A stretch of 64,000 nt of DNA from Lelliottia sp. WAP21 (GCF_020532665.2 NZ_JAIWPG020000005.1:186001-250000), one strand, 5' to 3'; numbered from the stretch's first letter, positions 1 to 10,052 are shown. The notes: a model not told the origin generated them from the sequence alone. Numbers and translations are program-made.

Positions 1-676
1 TGGCCTGTGGATGACCCTGTGGCTGGCCATTCCGGTCATGGTCTTCTCCTTCAACCACTCTCCTATCATCTCCTCTTTCGCCGTGGCGAAACGTGAAGAA
101 TATGGTCAGGGTGCAGAGAAGAAATGCTCCAGCATTCTGGCTCGCGCGCACATCATGATGGTAATCACCGTGATGTTCTTCGTCTTCAGCTGTGTACTGA
201 GCCTCTCCCCGGCCGACCTTGCCGAGGCAAAAGCGCAGAACATCTCGATTCTTTCTTACCTGGCGAACCACTTTAACGCACCGGTTATCGCATGGATGGC
301 CCCAATCATTGCGATGATTGCGATCACCAAATCCTTCCTGGGCCACTATCTGGGCGCACGTGAAGGCTTTAACGGCATGGTGATCAAATCCCTGCGCGGT
401 AAAGGTAAGAGCATCGAAATCAACCGTCTGAACAAAATCACGGCACTATTCATGCTGGTGACCACCTGGGCTGTCGCGACCATGAACCCGAGCATTCTCG
501 GCATGATCGAAACCCTGGGCGGCCCGATTATCGCGATGATCCTCTTCCTGATGCCGATGTACGCGATTCAGAAAGTGCCTGCGATGCGCAAATACAGCGG
601 TCATGTCAGCAATGTCTTCGTTGTGATTATGGGTCTGATTGCCATCTCCGCGATCTCCTTCTCTCTGTTCAGCTAA
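1..676 (+). CDS. sdaC: Serine transporter SdaC, 3' part
   Basis: Partial gene. The reading frame is open from the window edge (codons start at base 2), so the N-terminal half lies outside. The visible roughly 224 residues hold several hydrophobic segments typical of the hydroxy/aromatic amino acid permease family: an early [12 protein letters not shown] stretch, then helices near [29 protein letters not shown] and the C-terminal [15 protein letters not shown]. SdaC is an inner-membrane serine-proton symporter. Its place directly ahead of the serine dehydratase gene sdaB, on the same strand and 63 bases away, matches the E. coli sdaCB operon and implies coupled uptake and breakdown of L-serine. 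Identification rests on remembered family sequence plus synteny. Confidence 0.95.
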   Translation, partial: GLWMTLWLAIPVMVFSFNHSPIISSFAVAKREEYGQGAEKKCSSILARAHIMMVITVMFFVFSCVLSLSPADLAEAKAQNISILSYLANHFNAPVIAWMAPIIAMIAITKSFLGHYLGAREGFNGMVIKSLRGKGKSIEINRLNKITALFMLVTTWAVATMNPSILGMIETLGGPIIAMILFLMPMYAIQKVPAMRKYSGHVSNVFVVIMGLIAISAISFSLFS

Positions 677-683
677 TACTCCT

Positions 684-705
684 TGCGCAGCCTTCGGGCT
701 GCGCA
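684..705 (+). terminator. Intercistronic hairpin between sdaC and sdaB
   Basis: A perfect GC-rich stem (GCGCAGCC / GGCTGCGC, extended by one T-A pair) closes a TTCG tetraloop right after the sdaC stop. No T-run follows, so it is more likely an mRNA-stabilising or processing element, or a weak attenuator, than a full terminator. Confidence 0.6.
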
Positions 706-739
706 CTTCTCCTCTCTGACTGATAGCCATGGACGCATC

Positions 740-2107
740 ATGATTAGCGTATTCGATATCTTCAAAATCGGTATTGGACCTTCCAGCTCTCATACTGTCG
801 GACCGATGAAAGCCGGTAAACAATTCACGGATGACTTGATTGCACGCGGCATTTTGCACGACGTAACCCGCGTGGTTGTTGATGTTTACGGGTCGCTTTC
901 CCTGACGGGCAAGGGCCACCATACGGACATCGCCATCATTATGGGGCTGGCAGGAAACCTGCCGGATACCGTCGATATTGACGCTATCCCCGGCTTCATC
1001 CAGGACGTCAACACGCACGGTCGTTTGCTTCTGGCAAACGGTGACCATGAAGTCGAGTTCCCGGTTGATAAGTGCATGAATTTCCATGCCGACAATCTCT
1101 CCCTGCACGAAAACGGTATGCGCATTACCGCGCTGGCAGGCGAGCAGGTCATGTATAGCCAGACTTATTACTCCATCGGCGGCGGTTTTATTGTCGATGA
1201 AGACCATTTCGGGCAACCGGATAATTCTACGGTTGTGGTACCTTACCCGTATAAAAATGCGGCCGATTTACAGCGTCATTGCCAGGAAACGGGGCTTTCT
1301 CTTTCCGGCCTGATGATGAAGAACGAACTGGCGTTGCACACTAAAGAAGAGCTGGAACAGCACTTTAAAAACGTCTGGGATGTGATGCGCGGCGGAATTG
1401 AACGCGGTATCACCACCGAAGGCGTTCTGCCGGGTAAATTGCGCGTGCCGCGCCGTGCGGCTGCGCTGCGACGTATGCTGGTGAGTGCAGATAAAACGAC
1501 GACCGATCCCATGGCGGTTGTGGACTGGATTAACATGTTCGCCCTGGCGGTTAACGAAGAGAACGCTGCCGGTGGTCGTGTCGTGACCGCGCCAACCAAC
1601 GGTGCCTGTGGGATTGTTCCGGCAGTGCTGGCCTACTACGACAAGTTTATCCGTGAAGTCAATGCAAACTCCCTGGCGCGCTATATGCTGGTGACCAGTG
1701 CCATTGGTTCACTGTACAAGATGAATGCCTCTATCTCTGGCGCAGAAGTGGGCTGCCAGGGTGAAGTGGGCGTGGCATGTTCTATGGCCGCGGCGGGCCT
1801 TGCCGAGTTGCTTGGCGGTAGCCCAACGCAGGTCTGCATCGCGGCCGAAATCGGCATGGAACATAACCTCGGACTGACCTGCGACCCGGTTGCCGGACAA
1901 GTGCAGGTGCCGTGTATCGAACGAAATGCGATTGCGTCTGTAAAAGCAGTCAACGCCGCACGTATGGCGTTACGCCGGACCAGTGAGCCTCGTGTCTGCC
2001 TCGATAAAGTCATCGAAACCATGTACGAAACAGGGAAAGACATGAATGCCAAATACCGCGAAACCTCGCGCGGTGGCCTGGCCATGAAGATTGTCACCTG
2101 CGATTAA
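740..2107 (+). CDS. sdaB: L-serine dehydratase (L-serine deaminase 2)
   Basis: This 455-residue enzyme converts L-serine to pyruvate and ammonia in the cytoplasm using an oxygen-sensitive iron-sulfur cluster. The ATG at 740 was chosen because it gives the family N-terminus MISVFDIFKIGIGPSSSHT, although the frame is open further upstream. The N-terminal part carries the SSSHT motif near residue 15. The C-terminal catalytic part shows TAPTNGACGIVPA, GCQGEVGVACS and LTCDPVAGQVQVPC, whose cysteines include the expected cluster ligands. Length matches E. coli SdaB. It follows sdaC in an apparent operon and is closed by a strong hairpin. Confidence 0.97.
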   Translation: MISVFDIFKIGIGPSSSHTVGPMKAGKQFTDDLIARGILHDVTRVVVDVYGSLSLTGKGHHTDIAIIMGLAGNLPDTVDIDAIPGFIQDVNTHGRLLLANGDHEVEFPVDKCMNFHADNLSLHENGMRITALAGEQVMYSQTYYSIGGGFIVDEDHFGQPDNSTVVVPYPYKNAADLQRHCQETGLSLSGLMMKNELALHTKEELEQHFKNVWDVMRGGIERGITTEGVLPGKLRVPRRAAALRRMLVSADKTTTDPMAVVDWINMFALAVNEENAAGGRVVTAPTNGACGIVPAVLAYYDKFIREVNANSLARYMLVTSAIGSLYKMNASISGAEVGCQGEVGVACSMAAAGLAELLGGSPTQVCIAAEIGMEHNLGLTCDPVAGQVQVPCIERNAIASVKAVNAARMALRRTSEPRVCLDKVIETMYETGKDMNAKYRETSRGGLAMKIVTCD

Positions 2108-2114
2108 GCTCTAC

Positions 2115-2145
2115 AGGAAGCCTCGTTTTGCGAGGCTTCTTCCTG
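2115..2145 (+). terminator. Terminator after sdaB
   Basis: An inverted repeat AGGAAGCCTCG / CGAGGCTTC-TTCCT with a short T-rich loop lies a few bases after the sdaB stop. It is a plausible Rho-independent terminator, although the T-run is short and interrupted. Confidence 0.75.
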
Positions 2146-2218
2146 ATTAGCCCGCCTCTCGTAGTTTCATCCTGCTGACAGTGTTACCCTTTCTGCATTA
2201 ACAGAAGGGAGATTATCT

Positions 2219-2974
2219 GTGGCTGTTCATTTGCTCATTGTCGACGCGCTCAATTTGATTCGCCGTATCCACGCAGTCCAGGGCACACCGTGCAAAGACA
2301 CGTGTCTGCACGCCCTGGAACAGCTGGTACGTCATAGCGAACCGACCCACGTCGTGGCCGTGTTCGATGATGAAGCGCGCAATACCGGCTGGCGTCACCA
2401 GCGCCTGCCCGACTATAAAGCGGGTCGTGCGCCGATGCCGGACGATCTGCATGCCGAAATGCCCGCAATCCGCCATGCTTTTGAGCAGCGCGGCGTCCCA
2501 TGCTGGGGAGCGCATGGCAATGAAGCGGACGATCTGGCGGCGACGCTAGCGGTTAAAGTCGCCGGGGCTGGTCATCAGGCGACGATCGTCTCGACCGACA
2601 AAGGCTACTGCCAGCTCCTGTCACCGACGATCCGTATTCGCGATTATTTCCAGAAACGCTGGCTTGACGCGCCATTCATAGCCCGTGAGTTTGGCGTTTC
2701 ACCGCAGCAACTTCCCGACTATTGGGGGCTGGCCGGTATTAGCAGTTCTAAAATTCCAGGCGTGGTCGGTATCGGGCCGAAAAGTGCCGCACAATTGCTT
2801 GCGGATTTTCAGCATCTGGAGGGCATCTATGCCCGACTGGATGAGGTGCCGGAAAAATGGCGCAAAAAGCTGGAGGCGCATAAAGAGATGGCGTTTATCT
2901 GCCGGGATGTGGCAAGGCTACAGACGGATTTACAGCTGGACGGGAATTTACAGCAGTTAAGATTAGAACGTTAA
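2219..2974 (+). CDS. xni: Flap endonuclease Xni (exonuclease IX)
   Basis: This 251-residue protein starts at GTG 2219 behind the ribosome-binding sequence GAAGGGAG. It belongs to the 5'-3' exonuclease/flap endonuclease family related to the N-terminal domain of DNA polymerase I. The N-terminal [13 protein letters not shown] gives a metal-binding aspartate, [11 protein letters not shown] is the central acidic motif, and [15 protein letters not shown] near residue 180 is the helix-3-turn-helix DNA-binding segment. In the family it binds structured or flapped DNA during replication or repair. In E. coli K-12 the fucose genes follow xni; here convergent rlmM follows directly. Confidence 0.93.
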   Translation: MAVHLLIVDALNLIRRIHAVQGTPCKDTCLHALEQLVRHSEPTHVVAVFDDEARNTGWRHQRLPDYKAGRAPMPDDLHAEMPAIRHAFEQRGVPCWGAHGNEADDLAATLAVKVAGAGHQATIVSTDKGYCQLLSPTIRIRDYFQKRWLDAPFIAREFGVSPQQLPDYWGLAGISSSKIPGVVGIGPKSAAQLLADFQHLEGIYARLDEVPEKWRKKLEAHKEMAFICRDVARLQTDLQLDGNLQQLRLER

Positions 2975-2987
2975 GCTGGAGCACGAC

Positions 2988-3023
2988 GTTCTGCCCGGTG
3001 CAGTGATGCTGACCGGGCAGAAC
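2988..3023. terminator. Symmetrical hairpin between convergent xni and rlmM
   Basis: A perfect 12-bp inverted repeat (GTTCTGCCCGGT / ACCGGGCAGAAC) with a 12-nt loop sits between the two convergent stop codons. Its symmetry suggests it serves both directions, although no T-run is present on either side. Confidence 0.65.
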
Positions 3024-3029
3024 ACGAGA

Positions 3030-4130
3030 TTATCGCTCGTCGCGACGACCACCCACGGCGGCCCACCAGCGACGGACGTGTACCGTCACTTCTTCTCGAT
3101 CGTGATAGAGCTGGCGTGCCTGGATGACCACGTTAATGCCGTTCGCGTCCATACGCTCCTGAATATACGCCAGGTTCTGGGATACCTCTTCGTAGCGTTT
3201 TTTCATCGGTAACTTGAGGTTAAAAATGGTTTCACGGCACCAGCCGTTTTCCAGCCAGGTCGCCATCAAGGCCGCCACTTTGGCGGGTTTCTCAACCATG
3301 TCGCACACCATCCAGGTGATGTTATTGCGCGAGGGACGATAGCGGAAGCCATCTTCACGCAGCCAGGTCACCTGTCCGGTATCCATCAGGCTTTGCGCCA
3401 TCGGCCCGTTATCAACAGATGCAACCCACATGTTGCGTTTTACCAGCTGATAGGTCCAGCCACCCGGACACGCACCTAAATCAACCGCGTGCATCCCGTT
3501 TGCCAGACGTTCATCCCACTCATCCGCAGGAATAAAAACATGGAAGGCCTCTTCCAGTTTCAGCGTTGAGCGGCTCGGCGCATCAGAAGGGAATCTCAAA
3601 CGCGGAATCCCCATAAAGAAAGGTGAGTTGTTGTTGGTATACGAGTAACCGGTATAGCAGCAGCCAGGGGCAATAAAGAAGATATGCACAACCGGACGCT
3701 TCGGCGTTTCGTAGTTTGTCAGCACACCCGCTTCACGTAACGATGCACGCAACGGCACGGTAAATTTGCGGCAGAACTTCATCAGCTCTTTGCTTTCGTT
3801 GGTGTCTGCCACCTCAACGCGCAGGTCGCCCCCTTTCTCCACCACACCCTGCAGCATGCCCACAATCGGCGTGATGCGATCTTCCGGGGGAAGATCCTTA
3901 AGCAGTTCTCCGGCAACAAACATCTGACGCGCAAAAATCAGCGTAGTGAACGGTAACTCACGCACCAGTTTATCGGCGTCCTCAGGCTGATAGCACTCGA
4001 AGACCACATAGCCCGCGTTCTCTTTCACGCGTGCAAAACCAAAGACGTCGCGTTTCGCCGCTTTGTCTGTAATTTCCGCGGCGCACTCTTTCTCAAACCC
4101 CGGACGACAATATAAAACAACCTTATTCAT
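3030..4130 (-). CDS. rlmM: 23S rRNA 2'-O-ribose C2498 methyltransferase RlmM
   Basis: RlmM methylates the ribose of C2498 in 23S rRNA using S-adenosylmethionine. The 366-residue product starts [15 protein letters not shown], the family N-terminus, so I chose the ATG at 4130 over an upstream TTG. An AAAGG ribosome-binding sequence precedes it. The N-terminal THUMP-like region is followed by a Rossmann methyltransferase domain with the SAM motif [10 protein letters not shown] at residues 216-225. The start overlaps the end of ygdD by 8 bases, so the two are probably co-transcribed. The C-terminus is the usual basic, arginine-rich tail. Confidence 0.96.
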   Translation of the reverse strand: MNKVVLYCRPGFEKECAAEITDKAAKRDVFGFARVKENAGYVVFECYQPEDADKLVRELPFTTLIFARQMFVAGELLKDLPPEDRITPIVGMLQGVVEKGGDLRVEVADTNESKELMKFCRKFTVPLRASLREAGVLTNYETPKRPVVHIFFIAPGCCYTGYSYTNNNSPFFMGIPRLRFPSDAPSRSTLKLEEAFHVFIPADEWDERLANGMHAVDLGACPGGWTYQLVKRNMWVASVDNGPMAQSLMDTGQVTWLREDGFRYRPSRNNITWMVCDMVEKPAKVAALMATWLENGWCRETIFNLKLPMKKRYEEVSQNLAYIQERMDANGINVVIQARQLYHDREEVTVHVRRWWAAVGGRRDER

Positions 4131-4518
4131 GAACAACGCCTTTGCGTTTCAGACGGATAGCTCCGACAAACATCAATACCCAACCGGCCAGGAAGCTTAC
4201 GCCACCGACCGGTGTAACAAACGCCCACAGGCGCAGATGTGACAGTGCCAGGCAGTATAAACTGCCACTGAAAAGCACCGTTCCCAGAGCAAGAAAAACG
4301 CTGCTCCAGTAGAACCAAATACTAATACGTCGCTGCATCGCGACTGCCAGGCCAAAGATGGCCAGCGTATGGAACGCCTGATATTCAAGGCCGGTCTGGA
4401 TCCAGCCCATCTCAACCGCGCCCAGCGTCTTGCTTAAGACGTGTGAACCAAAGGCGCCTAACGCGACAAATATAAAGCCACTGACTGCGGCAAAAATCAG
4501 CATGAAACGGCTGGTCAT
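4123..4518 (-). CDS. ygdD: DUF423 family inner-membrane protein YgdD
   Basis: A 131-residue, very hydrophobic protein with four predicted membrane helices: the N-terminal [19 protein letters not shown], then segments near [26 protein letters not shown] and [15 protein letters not shown]. It belongs to the DUF423 family. The molecular role is not established. The ATG at 4518 has an AGGAAA ribosome-binding sequence. It lies between gcvA (40 bases upstream) and rlmM (overlapping), all on the minus strand, the conserved enterobacterial arrangement. Confidence 0.93.
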   Translation of the reverse strand: MTSRFMLIFAAVSGFIFVALGAFGSHVLSKTLGAVEMGWIQTGLEYQAFHTLAIFGLAVAMQRRISIWFYWSSVFLALGTVLFSGSLYCLALSHLRLWAFVTPVGGVSFLAGWVLMFVGAIRLKRKGVVHE

Positions 4519-4558
4519 GTTTCTTTCCTAAAGTTATGCGTGCCTGCACGCAAAGACG

Positions 4559-5476
4559 TTATTGCTCGTACCTGAAGCGGAATTTTTCTTGCTCGTTTGC
4601 CGCTTTGGACAGTATCCACTGCCGGAAGGCGGCTATTTTACCCAGTTCTGCCTGACTGTCATGACAAACCAGATAAAATGCATTCTTGCTGACCAGGACA
4701 TCATTAAATGGGCAAACCAGACGGCCCGCCTCAATTTCGGACTGCGCCATCACGTTGTTCGCCAACGCCACGCCTTGCCCGTGTATTGCAGCCTGTAACA
4801 CCATCGCGCTATGGCTAAAGATGGGGCCATGCTGCACATTTATATGATTAAGACCTAATTGGCGGGTATAAGTTTGCCAGTCACGGCGAGATGCATCATG
4901 TAATAGCGTATGTTGCGCCAAATCCGCAGGTGTTTTCAACGCTTTGTCGCCGGTCAGCAACAAGGGCGAGCACACCGGCAGTAAATATTCTGCGTATAAT
5001 TTTTCCACGCGCAAGCCTGGCCAGTTGCCACGACCATAAAAAATCGCCACATCGACATCATCCGCCAGCTTGTCTTCCTGACGGTCCACGGCCTGAATTC
5101 TGACATCAATTCCCGGATAAGCTGAGTTAAAGCTTGAGAGTCTTGGCACCAACCAGTGAATGGCGAAACTGGGTAATAAACTGACAGTCAGTGCGCCTTT
5201 TGCACTTCGCGCCTGGAGTTTTCGCGTCGCCTCGGTGAGCTGGGAAAAAATGTCTTTAATATCCTGAAAATAGCTCTGTCCTTCTTCCGTTAAAAGCAAA
5301 GAACGGTTGCGACGACGGAACAGCTTAAGCCCCAGGAAATCCTCCAGTGACTTGATTTGATGACTTACTGCGGCCTGCGTCACAAAAAGCTCATCGGCTG
5401 CGCGAGTGAAGCTTAAGTGCCGTGCTGCGGCATCAAAAACACGTAATGCATTTAGGGGGGGTAATCGCTTCGACAT
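4559..5476 (-). CDS. gcvA: LysR-type glycine cleavage regulator GcvA
   Basis: GcvA activates or represses the glycine cleavage operon gcvTHP and activates the divergent sRNA gene gcvB. The 305-residue product has an N-terminal LysR winged helix-turn-helix (residues about 6-65, including LSFTRAADELFVTQAAVSHQ) and a periplasmic-binding-protein-like effector domain (about 90-300). Its promoter region is shared with gcvB, which runs the other way, as in E. coli. That arrangement and the near-complete family match make the call firm. Confidence 0.97.
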   Translation of the reverse strand: MSKRLPPLNALRVFDAAARHLSFTRAADELFVTQAAVSHQIKSLEDFLGLKLFRRRNRSLLLTEEGQSYFQDIKDIFSQLTEATRKLQARSAKGALTVSLLPSFAIHWLVPRLSSFNSAYPGIDVRIQAVDRQEDKLADDVDVAIFYGRGNWPGLRVEKLYAEYLLPVCSPLLLTGDKALKTPADLAQHTLLHDASRRDWQTYTRQLGLNHINVQHGPIFSHSAMVLQAAIHGQGVALANNVMAQSEIEAGRLVCPFNDVLVSKNAFYLVCHDSQAELGKIAAFRQWILSKAANEQEKFRFRYEQ

Positions 5477-5569
5477 GGTTATAAGACTTAGATGTTAAGG
5501 GCATTTAACAAACAGGAAACAATGTTTAACCTATTAGTTTTTTTTATCTGAGCCATTATAATTTGTCCG

Positions 5570-5598
5570 TTGAGGAACTACCAGCAAATACCTATAGT
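5570..5598 (+). promoter_or_regulatory. gcvB promoter
   Basis: TTGAGG (5570-5575) and TATAGT (5593-5598) are 17 bases apart and lie 6 bases ahead of the gcvB 5' end inferred by alignment to the E. coli RNA. The upstream AT-rich stretch with CTATTAG is where GcvA binding is expected; CTAAT-type GcvA boxes are known from E. coli. Confidence 0.8.
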
Positions 5599-5604
5599 GG
5601 CGGC

Positions 5605-5811
5605 ACTTCCTGAGCCGGAACGAAAAGTTTTTTGGAATGCGTGTTCTGAAGGGCTTTTGGCTTACGGTTGTGATGTTGTGTTGTTGTGTTTGCAATTGGT
5701 CTGCGATTCAGACCACGGTAGCAACGCTACCAATTTTTCACTTCCTGTACATTTACCCTGTCTGTCCATAGTGATTAATGTAGCACCGCCAACTTGCGGT
5801 GCTTTTTTTTG
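5605..5811 (+). ncRNA. gcvB: Hfq-dependent small RNA GcvB
   Basis: The sequence matches the remembered E. coli GcvB over nearly its whole length of about 207 nt, from the 5' ACTTCCTGAGCCGGAACG to the terminal hairpin GCACCGC / GCGGTGC followed by eight T. GcvB represses many amino acid and peptide transporter mRNAs. Its G/U-rich R1 seed region is intact at about 5665-5692 (TGTGATGTTGTGTTGTTGTG), and the CACTTCCTGTACATT segment is also present. It is divergent from its activator gene gcvA. Two differences from E. coli lie in the loop near 5645-5655 and in the small hairpin near 5722-5740, outside the main seed. Confidence 0.95.
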
Positions 5812-5822
5812 TCGTCAATTTA

Positions 5823-6050
5823 TTACTTATTCAATTCCACCATCTCTTTGACATCTGAGCGGTTGATCTGCTGCTTGTTACCATTTGCGTCTTTATACGA
5901 GATCATCCCGGTGTCATTGTCAGTCTGAGGTTTCCCGTCAGACACGATGGAGCGACCATCGTTCGTATGCATAACGTAGTTCGATCCGGAACAGGCGCTC
6001 AGGGTAAAGGTCAACATACAGGCGGAAATGATTGCGGCAGTCTTCTTCAT
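5823..6050 (-). CDS. ygdI: YgdI/YgdR family lipoprotein
   Basis: A 75-residue lipoprotein with a short signal peptide and lipobox LSAC (lipidated Cys20). The mature part is a small SH3-like domain typical of the YgdI/YgdR family (SNYVMHTNDGRSIVSDGKP). Serine follows the cysteine, so outer-membrane sorting is expected. Function is unknown. It converges on gcvB; their ends are only 11 bases apart. Confidence 0.93.
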   Translation of the reverse strand: MKKTAAIISACMLTFTLSACSGSNYVMHTNDGRSIVSDGKPQTDNDTGMISYKDANGNKQQINRSDVKEMVELNK

Positions 6051-6243
6051 GAGTTTTTCTCCTTTAGCAATTAATGCTATTCAAACCTTGATTTAAAACA
6101 GGCTAAAACATTCGCCTGACACTATTCAGCATAACCTGCTTTTTTGAGCTTGCCAGGATAAACAGACGAATCTGATAGAGATCAATGACCTTGCCCTGTT
6201 GCCAAATTTGCGCGACGATCTCTCTATTGATATGAGGAATCCC

Positions 6244-7449
6244 ATGAACGCTTTCAGCCCCGCACATTTTCGCGCGCAATTTCCTGCTCTGGCCGATGCC
6301 GGCATTTATCTCGACAGCGCAGCTACGGCGCTTAAACCACAGGCGGTTATCGCGGCAACGCAGCAGTTTTATAGCCTGAGCGCCGGTAACGTCCACCGGA
6401 GCCAGTTTGTGGAAGCCCAGCGCTTAACGGCACGTTATGAAGCGGCACGCGATCAAGTCGCCGCGTTACTGAATGCACCGAGCGGTAAAAATATTGTCTG
6501 GACCCGCGGCACCACTGAAGCGATCAATATGGTCGCGCAGTGTTATGCGCGCCCCCGACTTAAAGCGGGCGATGAAATTATCGTGAGCGAGGCAGAACAT
6601 CATGCCAACCTGGTCCCCTGGCTGATGGTGGCGGAGCAGACCGGCGCACGCGTCGTTAAGCTGCCGTTAGGGGCAGACCGTCTTCCGGACGTATCACGCC
6701 TGGAGGCGATAATTACCCAGCGAAGCCGCATTCTGGCGATCGGTCAGATGTCCAACGTAACGGGAGGATGCCCGGATCTGGTGCGCGCCATTGAGATTGC
6801 CCATGCCAATGACATGGTGGTCATGGTGGACGGCGCTCAGGGGGTGGTCCATTTCCCGGCGGATGTGCAAAAGCTGGATATTGATTTCTATGCCTTCTCA
6901 GGACATAAGCTTTATGGCCCCACCGGCATTGGTGCATTGTACGGGAAAGCGGAACTGCTGGCGCAAATGACGCCATGGCTCGGCGGTGGCAAGATGATCG
7001 CAGAGGTCACCTTCGACGGATTTACCACACAGGAGATTCCGTATCGCCTGGAAGCCGGCACGCCAAATGTCGCCGGGGTGATTGGGCTCAGCGCGGCGCT
7101 GGAGTGGCTCGCGGATATCGACATTATGCAGGCTGAAAGCTGGAGCCGCGGGCTGGCAACGCTTGCCGAAGAGGCCCTGAAACAACGCCCGGGGTTCCGT
7201 TCTTTTCGCGTGCAGGACTCCAGCCTGCTGGCGTTCGACTTCGAAGGCGTGCATCACAGCGATATGGTGACCTTACTGGCAGGTTACGGTATTGCTTTGC
7301 GTGCCGGCCAACACTGCGCACAACCTCTGCTGGCTGCGCTCGGCGTGAAAGGTACGCTTCGTGCCTCTTTCGCTCCCTACAATACGCAAAACGACGTGGA
7401 TGCCCTTGTGGCTGCCGTCGATCGTGCCCTTGAAATTCTGGTGGATTAA
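6244..7449 (+). CDS. csdA: Cysteine desulfurase CsdA
   Basis: CsdA is a PLP-dependent class V aminotransferase-fold enzyme that removes sulfur from cysteine (or cysteine sulfinate) and passes it to CsdE. I start it at ATG 6244, which has a GAGGAA ribosome-binding sequence and gives the family length of 401 residues; the frame is open back to 6199. The PLP lysine is K222 in [11 protein letters not shown] and the catalytic persulfide cysteine is C358 in [10 protein letters not shown]. Its stop overlaps the csdE start by one base, so translation of the two is coupled. Confidence 0.97.
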   Translation: MNAFSPAHFRAQFPALADAGIYLDSAATALKPQAVIAATQQFYSLSAGNVHRSQFVEAQRLTARYEAARDQVAALLNAPSGKNIVWTRGTTEAINMVAQCYARPRLKAGDEIIVSEAEHHANLVPWLMVAEQTGARVVKLPLGADRLPDVSRLEAIITQRSRILAIGQMSNVTGGCPDLVRAIEIAHANDMVVMVDGAQGVVHFPADVQKLDIDFYAFSGHKLYGPTGIGALYGKAELLAQMTPWLGGGKMIAEVTFDGFTTQEIPYRLEAGTPNVAGVIGLSAALEWLADIDIMQAESWSRGLATLAEEALKQRPGFRSFRVQDSSLLAFDFEGVHHSDMVTLLAGYGIALRAGQHCAQPLLAALGVKGTLRASFAPYNTQNDVDALVAAVDRALEILVD

Positions 7450-7895
7450 TGACAAGCCCTTCTTTAGCCGGACATCCGTTCGGAAGCGTGATCACAGAAG
7501 ACACCCTCCGACAACGCTTCCTTCCGCTGACGCAGTGGGAAGATAAATATCGTCAGCTGATTTTGCTGGGTAAGCAATTACCGCCTTTGTCGGACGATCT
7601 TAAAGCACAAGCCCACGAGGTGCCCGGCTGTGAGAATCGTGTCTGGCTCGGTTATACCCTTCAGGGTGAGACCTTACATTTCTTTGGCGATAGCGAAGGA
7701 CGTATCGTGCGCGGATTACTGGCCGTCTTATTAACGGCCATTGAAGGGAAACGCGCCGACGCACTGCTTAGCGGGGATCCTCTGGCACTGTTTGATGAGC
7801 TGGGCTTACGCGGTCAACTGAGCGCCTCGCGCAGCCAGGGGCTTGCCGCGCTCAGCGAAGCGGTGCTGGACGCGGCACGTCAGGTTCAGGCCTGA
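7449..7895 (+). CDS. csdE: Sulfur acceptor protein CsdE
   Basis: This 148-residue SufE-like protein accepts persulfide sulfur from CsdA and boosts its activity. The acceptor cysteine is C61 in PGCENRVW. The start ATG overlaps the csdA stop, and its 3' end overlaps the convergent tcdA gene by 10 bases. CsdA-CsdE-TcdA form a sulfur-transfer pathway linked to cyclic t6A formation in tRNA, which fits the neighbouring tcdA. Confidence 0.96.
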   Translation: MTSPSLAGHPFGSVITEDTLRQRFLPLTQWEDKYRQLILLGKQLPPLSDDLKAQAHEVPGCENRVWLGYTLQGETLHFFGDSEGRIVRGLLAVLLTAIEGKRADALLSGDPLALFDELGLRGQLSASRSQGLAALSEAVLDAARQVQA

Positions 7896-8692
7896 CGGCT
7901 GGCTTTCGCCATCATCTTCTTCAGGGCGTGCGACACCGCCACAAATCCAAAGGAGGCGGTAACCATGGTGGCCGCTCCAAATCCGGATGCGCAATCCATC
8001 CGCTTTGGCCCTTCTGCGGTGCTTTTCATAGCGCACACGGATCCATCAGCCTGCGGATAGACCAGTGCTTCGGTCGAGAAAACGCAATCCACGCCCAGCT
8101 TTCCTTTGCTGTTTTTCACCACGTTAAAATCGCTTTTCAACCTTTCACGCAGTTTAGCCGCTAACGGATCCTGAATAGTCTTCGCCAGATCGGCGACCTG
8201 AATTTGCGTTGGATCGATTTGTCCTCCCGCACCGCCCGTCGTCACCAGCGGGATCTTATTGCGGCGGCACCAGGCAATCAGCGCGGCTTTTGGCCGGACA
8301 CTGTCAATGGCATCGATCACGTAGCTGTAGCCCGCGCCCATATATTGCGCCACATTGTCCGCCGTTACGAAGTCATCAATGACCGTGACGCGACACTCTG
8401 GATTGATCAGACGAATACGTTCTGCCATCACGTCTGATTTCGCCAGCCCGACCGTATCGCGTAAAGCGTGGATTTGTCGGTTGGTGTTGGTGACGCAAAC
8501 ATCATCCATATCAATTAATGTAATGGCGCCAATCCCCGTACGGGCCAGCGCTTCTGCCGCCCATGAGCCCACGCCGCCAATGCCGACCACGCAGATATGC
8601 GCCTCAGCAAAAAGCTGCAGGGCTTTTTCACCGTATAAACGTGCCGTGCCGCCAAAACGCTGGCGCCAGGCATCGCTGATGATTACAGACAT
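7886..8692 (-). CDS. tcdA: tRNA cyclic N6-threonylcarbamoyladenosine synthase TcdA (CsdL)
   Basis: This E1-like ThiF/MoeB-family enzyme dehydrates t6A37 of tRNA to the cyclic form ct6A in an ATP-dependent reaction. The 268-residue protein has the nucleotide-binding motif [16 protein letters not shown] near residue 36, followed by [15 protein letters not shown]. The RhsC-type or ThiS partner genes seen with other E1-like enzymes are absent, as expected for TcdA. It is convergent with csdE and overlaps it by 10 bases. Confidence 0.95.
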   Translation of the reverse strand: MSVIISDAWRQRFGGTARLYGEKALQLFAEAHICVVGIGGVGSWAAEALARTGIGAITLIDMDDVCVTNTNRQIHALRDTVGLAKSDVMAERIRLINPECRVTVIDDFVTADNVAQYMGAGYSYVIDAIDSVRPKAALIAWCRRNKIPLVTTGGAGGQIDPTQIQVADLAKTIQDPLAAKLRERLKSDFNVVKNSKGKLGVDCVFSTEALVYPQADGSVCAMKSTAEGPKRMDCASGFGAATMVTASFGFVAVSHALKKMMAKASRQA

Positions 8693-8707
8693 ATAACCTC
8701 AAAATTA

Positions 8708-8732
8708 AAAAGGGTGAGGGAATCCCTCACCC
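8708..8732 (-). terminator. Terminator downstream of mltA
   Basis: On the minus strand GGGTGAGGG / CCCTCACCC forms a tight stem followed by TTTTTAATTTT, just ahead of tcdA. A second GC-rich block (8733-8759, CCCCTCTCCC type) precedes it and may add a BIME-like hairpin. Similar paired blocks are common between enterobacterial genes. Confidence 0.75.
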
Positions 8733-8786
8733 GCCCCCCCTCCTGACGGGAGAGGGGTGATAGCAATGTGTACGATATTACCACAC

Positions 8787-9884
8787 TCAGCCGCTGAAGA
8801 CGTTACCTGCACCGGCTGCGGGCTTGAGCACCCAGACACGTCCGTAGTGGTTATACCACCCGGCGCGATGCCCGGCTTCAGGGCCGATACCCTGATAAAT
8901 ATCGAAGTGCTGGCCTTTAATTGCGCCACCCACATCCAGCGCCACCATCAGACGCAGCTCATACTGACCGCTGAATTTACCGTTATTATCCAGAAGCGGC
9001 ACTTCAGCCAGCAGCGTTGTGCCCGCAGGTATAATAGAACGATCGGAGGCGACGGACGCCCGGCCGATCAACGGCACGGCACTGGCACCTTTCACGGGCG
9101 CAAAGTTTTGCGGCTTAAAGAAGACGAACGAAGGATTCTGCTCCAGCAGTTCACGCACTTCCGCTTCGCTGTGCTTTTCGCCCCATTCGCGAATCGCCTG
9201 CATCGACATATCTTCTTTCTTCACTTCCCCTCTGTCGATCAGCACTTTACCGATGCTTCGGTAGGCGTGACCGTTCTTCCCGGAGTAACTAAAGAAGTTC
9301 AGCGGTGTGCCATCGCCAAAATCGATGTAGCCACTTCCCTGGACATCCATAATGAAGTTGTCCATTAAGGAGTTGCTGTACGCAAGGATGTAGTTTTCAT
9401 TCAGCGCGCCGGCGTAGATCTCTGCACGCGATGGCAGACGCCCTCGTTTTGGCGGCATGCGATAGATAGGATACTGGAATTCACCCTGACGGGTATGGCG
9501 AGCCTGGATTACCGGTGTGTAGTAGCCCGTGAACTGAACGTTGCCATAGTTATCGGCGCCTTCCATTTGCCAGGCATCAATCCCGTACTGACGCATCGTA
9601 CGCGTATCGCCCCCGGCACGTAACCAGTCCTGCACGGCGTTATAAACGCTGTTCTGCGAACCATATAAACGTGGAGAGCTGGTGCGAATCTGATTTACCT
9701 GCTCAGCAAAGTCACCGGCATTGATTGGCGCGCCCACGGCCTCAGGTTGATTTACGAGTGAGAAAGGCTGGGTGAACTTCCCGTCTTTATACTGCTGACC
9801 GCGATCGGTCGGTTTTGAGGAACAGGCCGCAAGAATCGCTACCATGGCGCCTGTCATCAGATACTTTGCCCAACGTCCTTTCAT
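8787..9884 (-). CDS. mltA: Membrane-bound lytic murein transglycosylase A
   Basis: MltA is an outer-membrane lipoprotein that cleaves peptidoglycan glycan strands, forming 1,6-anhydromuramic acid ends. The 365-residue precursor has a signal peptide ending in lipobox LAAC (Cys21, then Ser-Ser, outer-membrane sorting). The C-terminal 3D domain carries ALDVGGAIKGQHFDIYQG, containing the conserved aspartates. Length and position next to the initiator tRNA cluster match E. coli. Confidence 0.97.
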   Translation of the reverse strand: MKGRWAKYLMTGAMVAILAACSSKPTDRGQQYKDGKFTQPFSLVNQPEAVGAPINAGDFAEQVNQIRTSSPRLYGSQNSVYNAVQDWLRAGGDTRTMRQYGIDAWQMEGADNYGNVQFTGYYTPVIQARHTRQGEFQYPIYRMPPKRGRLPSRAEIYAGALNENYILAYSNSLMDNFIMDVQGSGYIDFGDGTPLNFFSYSGKNGHAYRSIGKVLIDRGEVKKEDMSMQAIREWGEKHSEAEVRELLEQNPSFVFFKPQNFAPVKGASAVPLIGRASVASDRSIIPAGTTLLAEVPLLDNNGKFSGQYELRLMVALDVGGAIKGQHFDIYQGIGPEAGHRAGWYNHYGRVWVLKPAAGAGNVFSG

Positions 9885-10052
9885 TATATCTCGTCTTTAA
9901 GTTGCCCTTAGTCTGCATAATGAAGATAACAAACCACCAGGGCTAAAGGAATGTGATCACGCCCTTCAGGGGCTGTATTGCATAAAAAATAGACCACAAA
10001 AGGCGAAGTCGTTCAATTTACATACTAATGTGATGAAATCGAAGAAAAAGGG

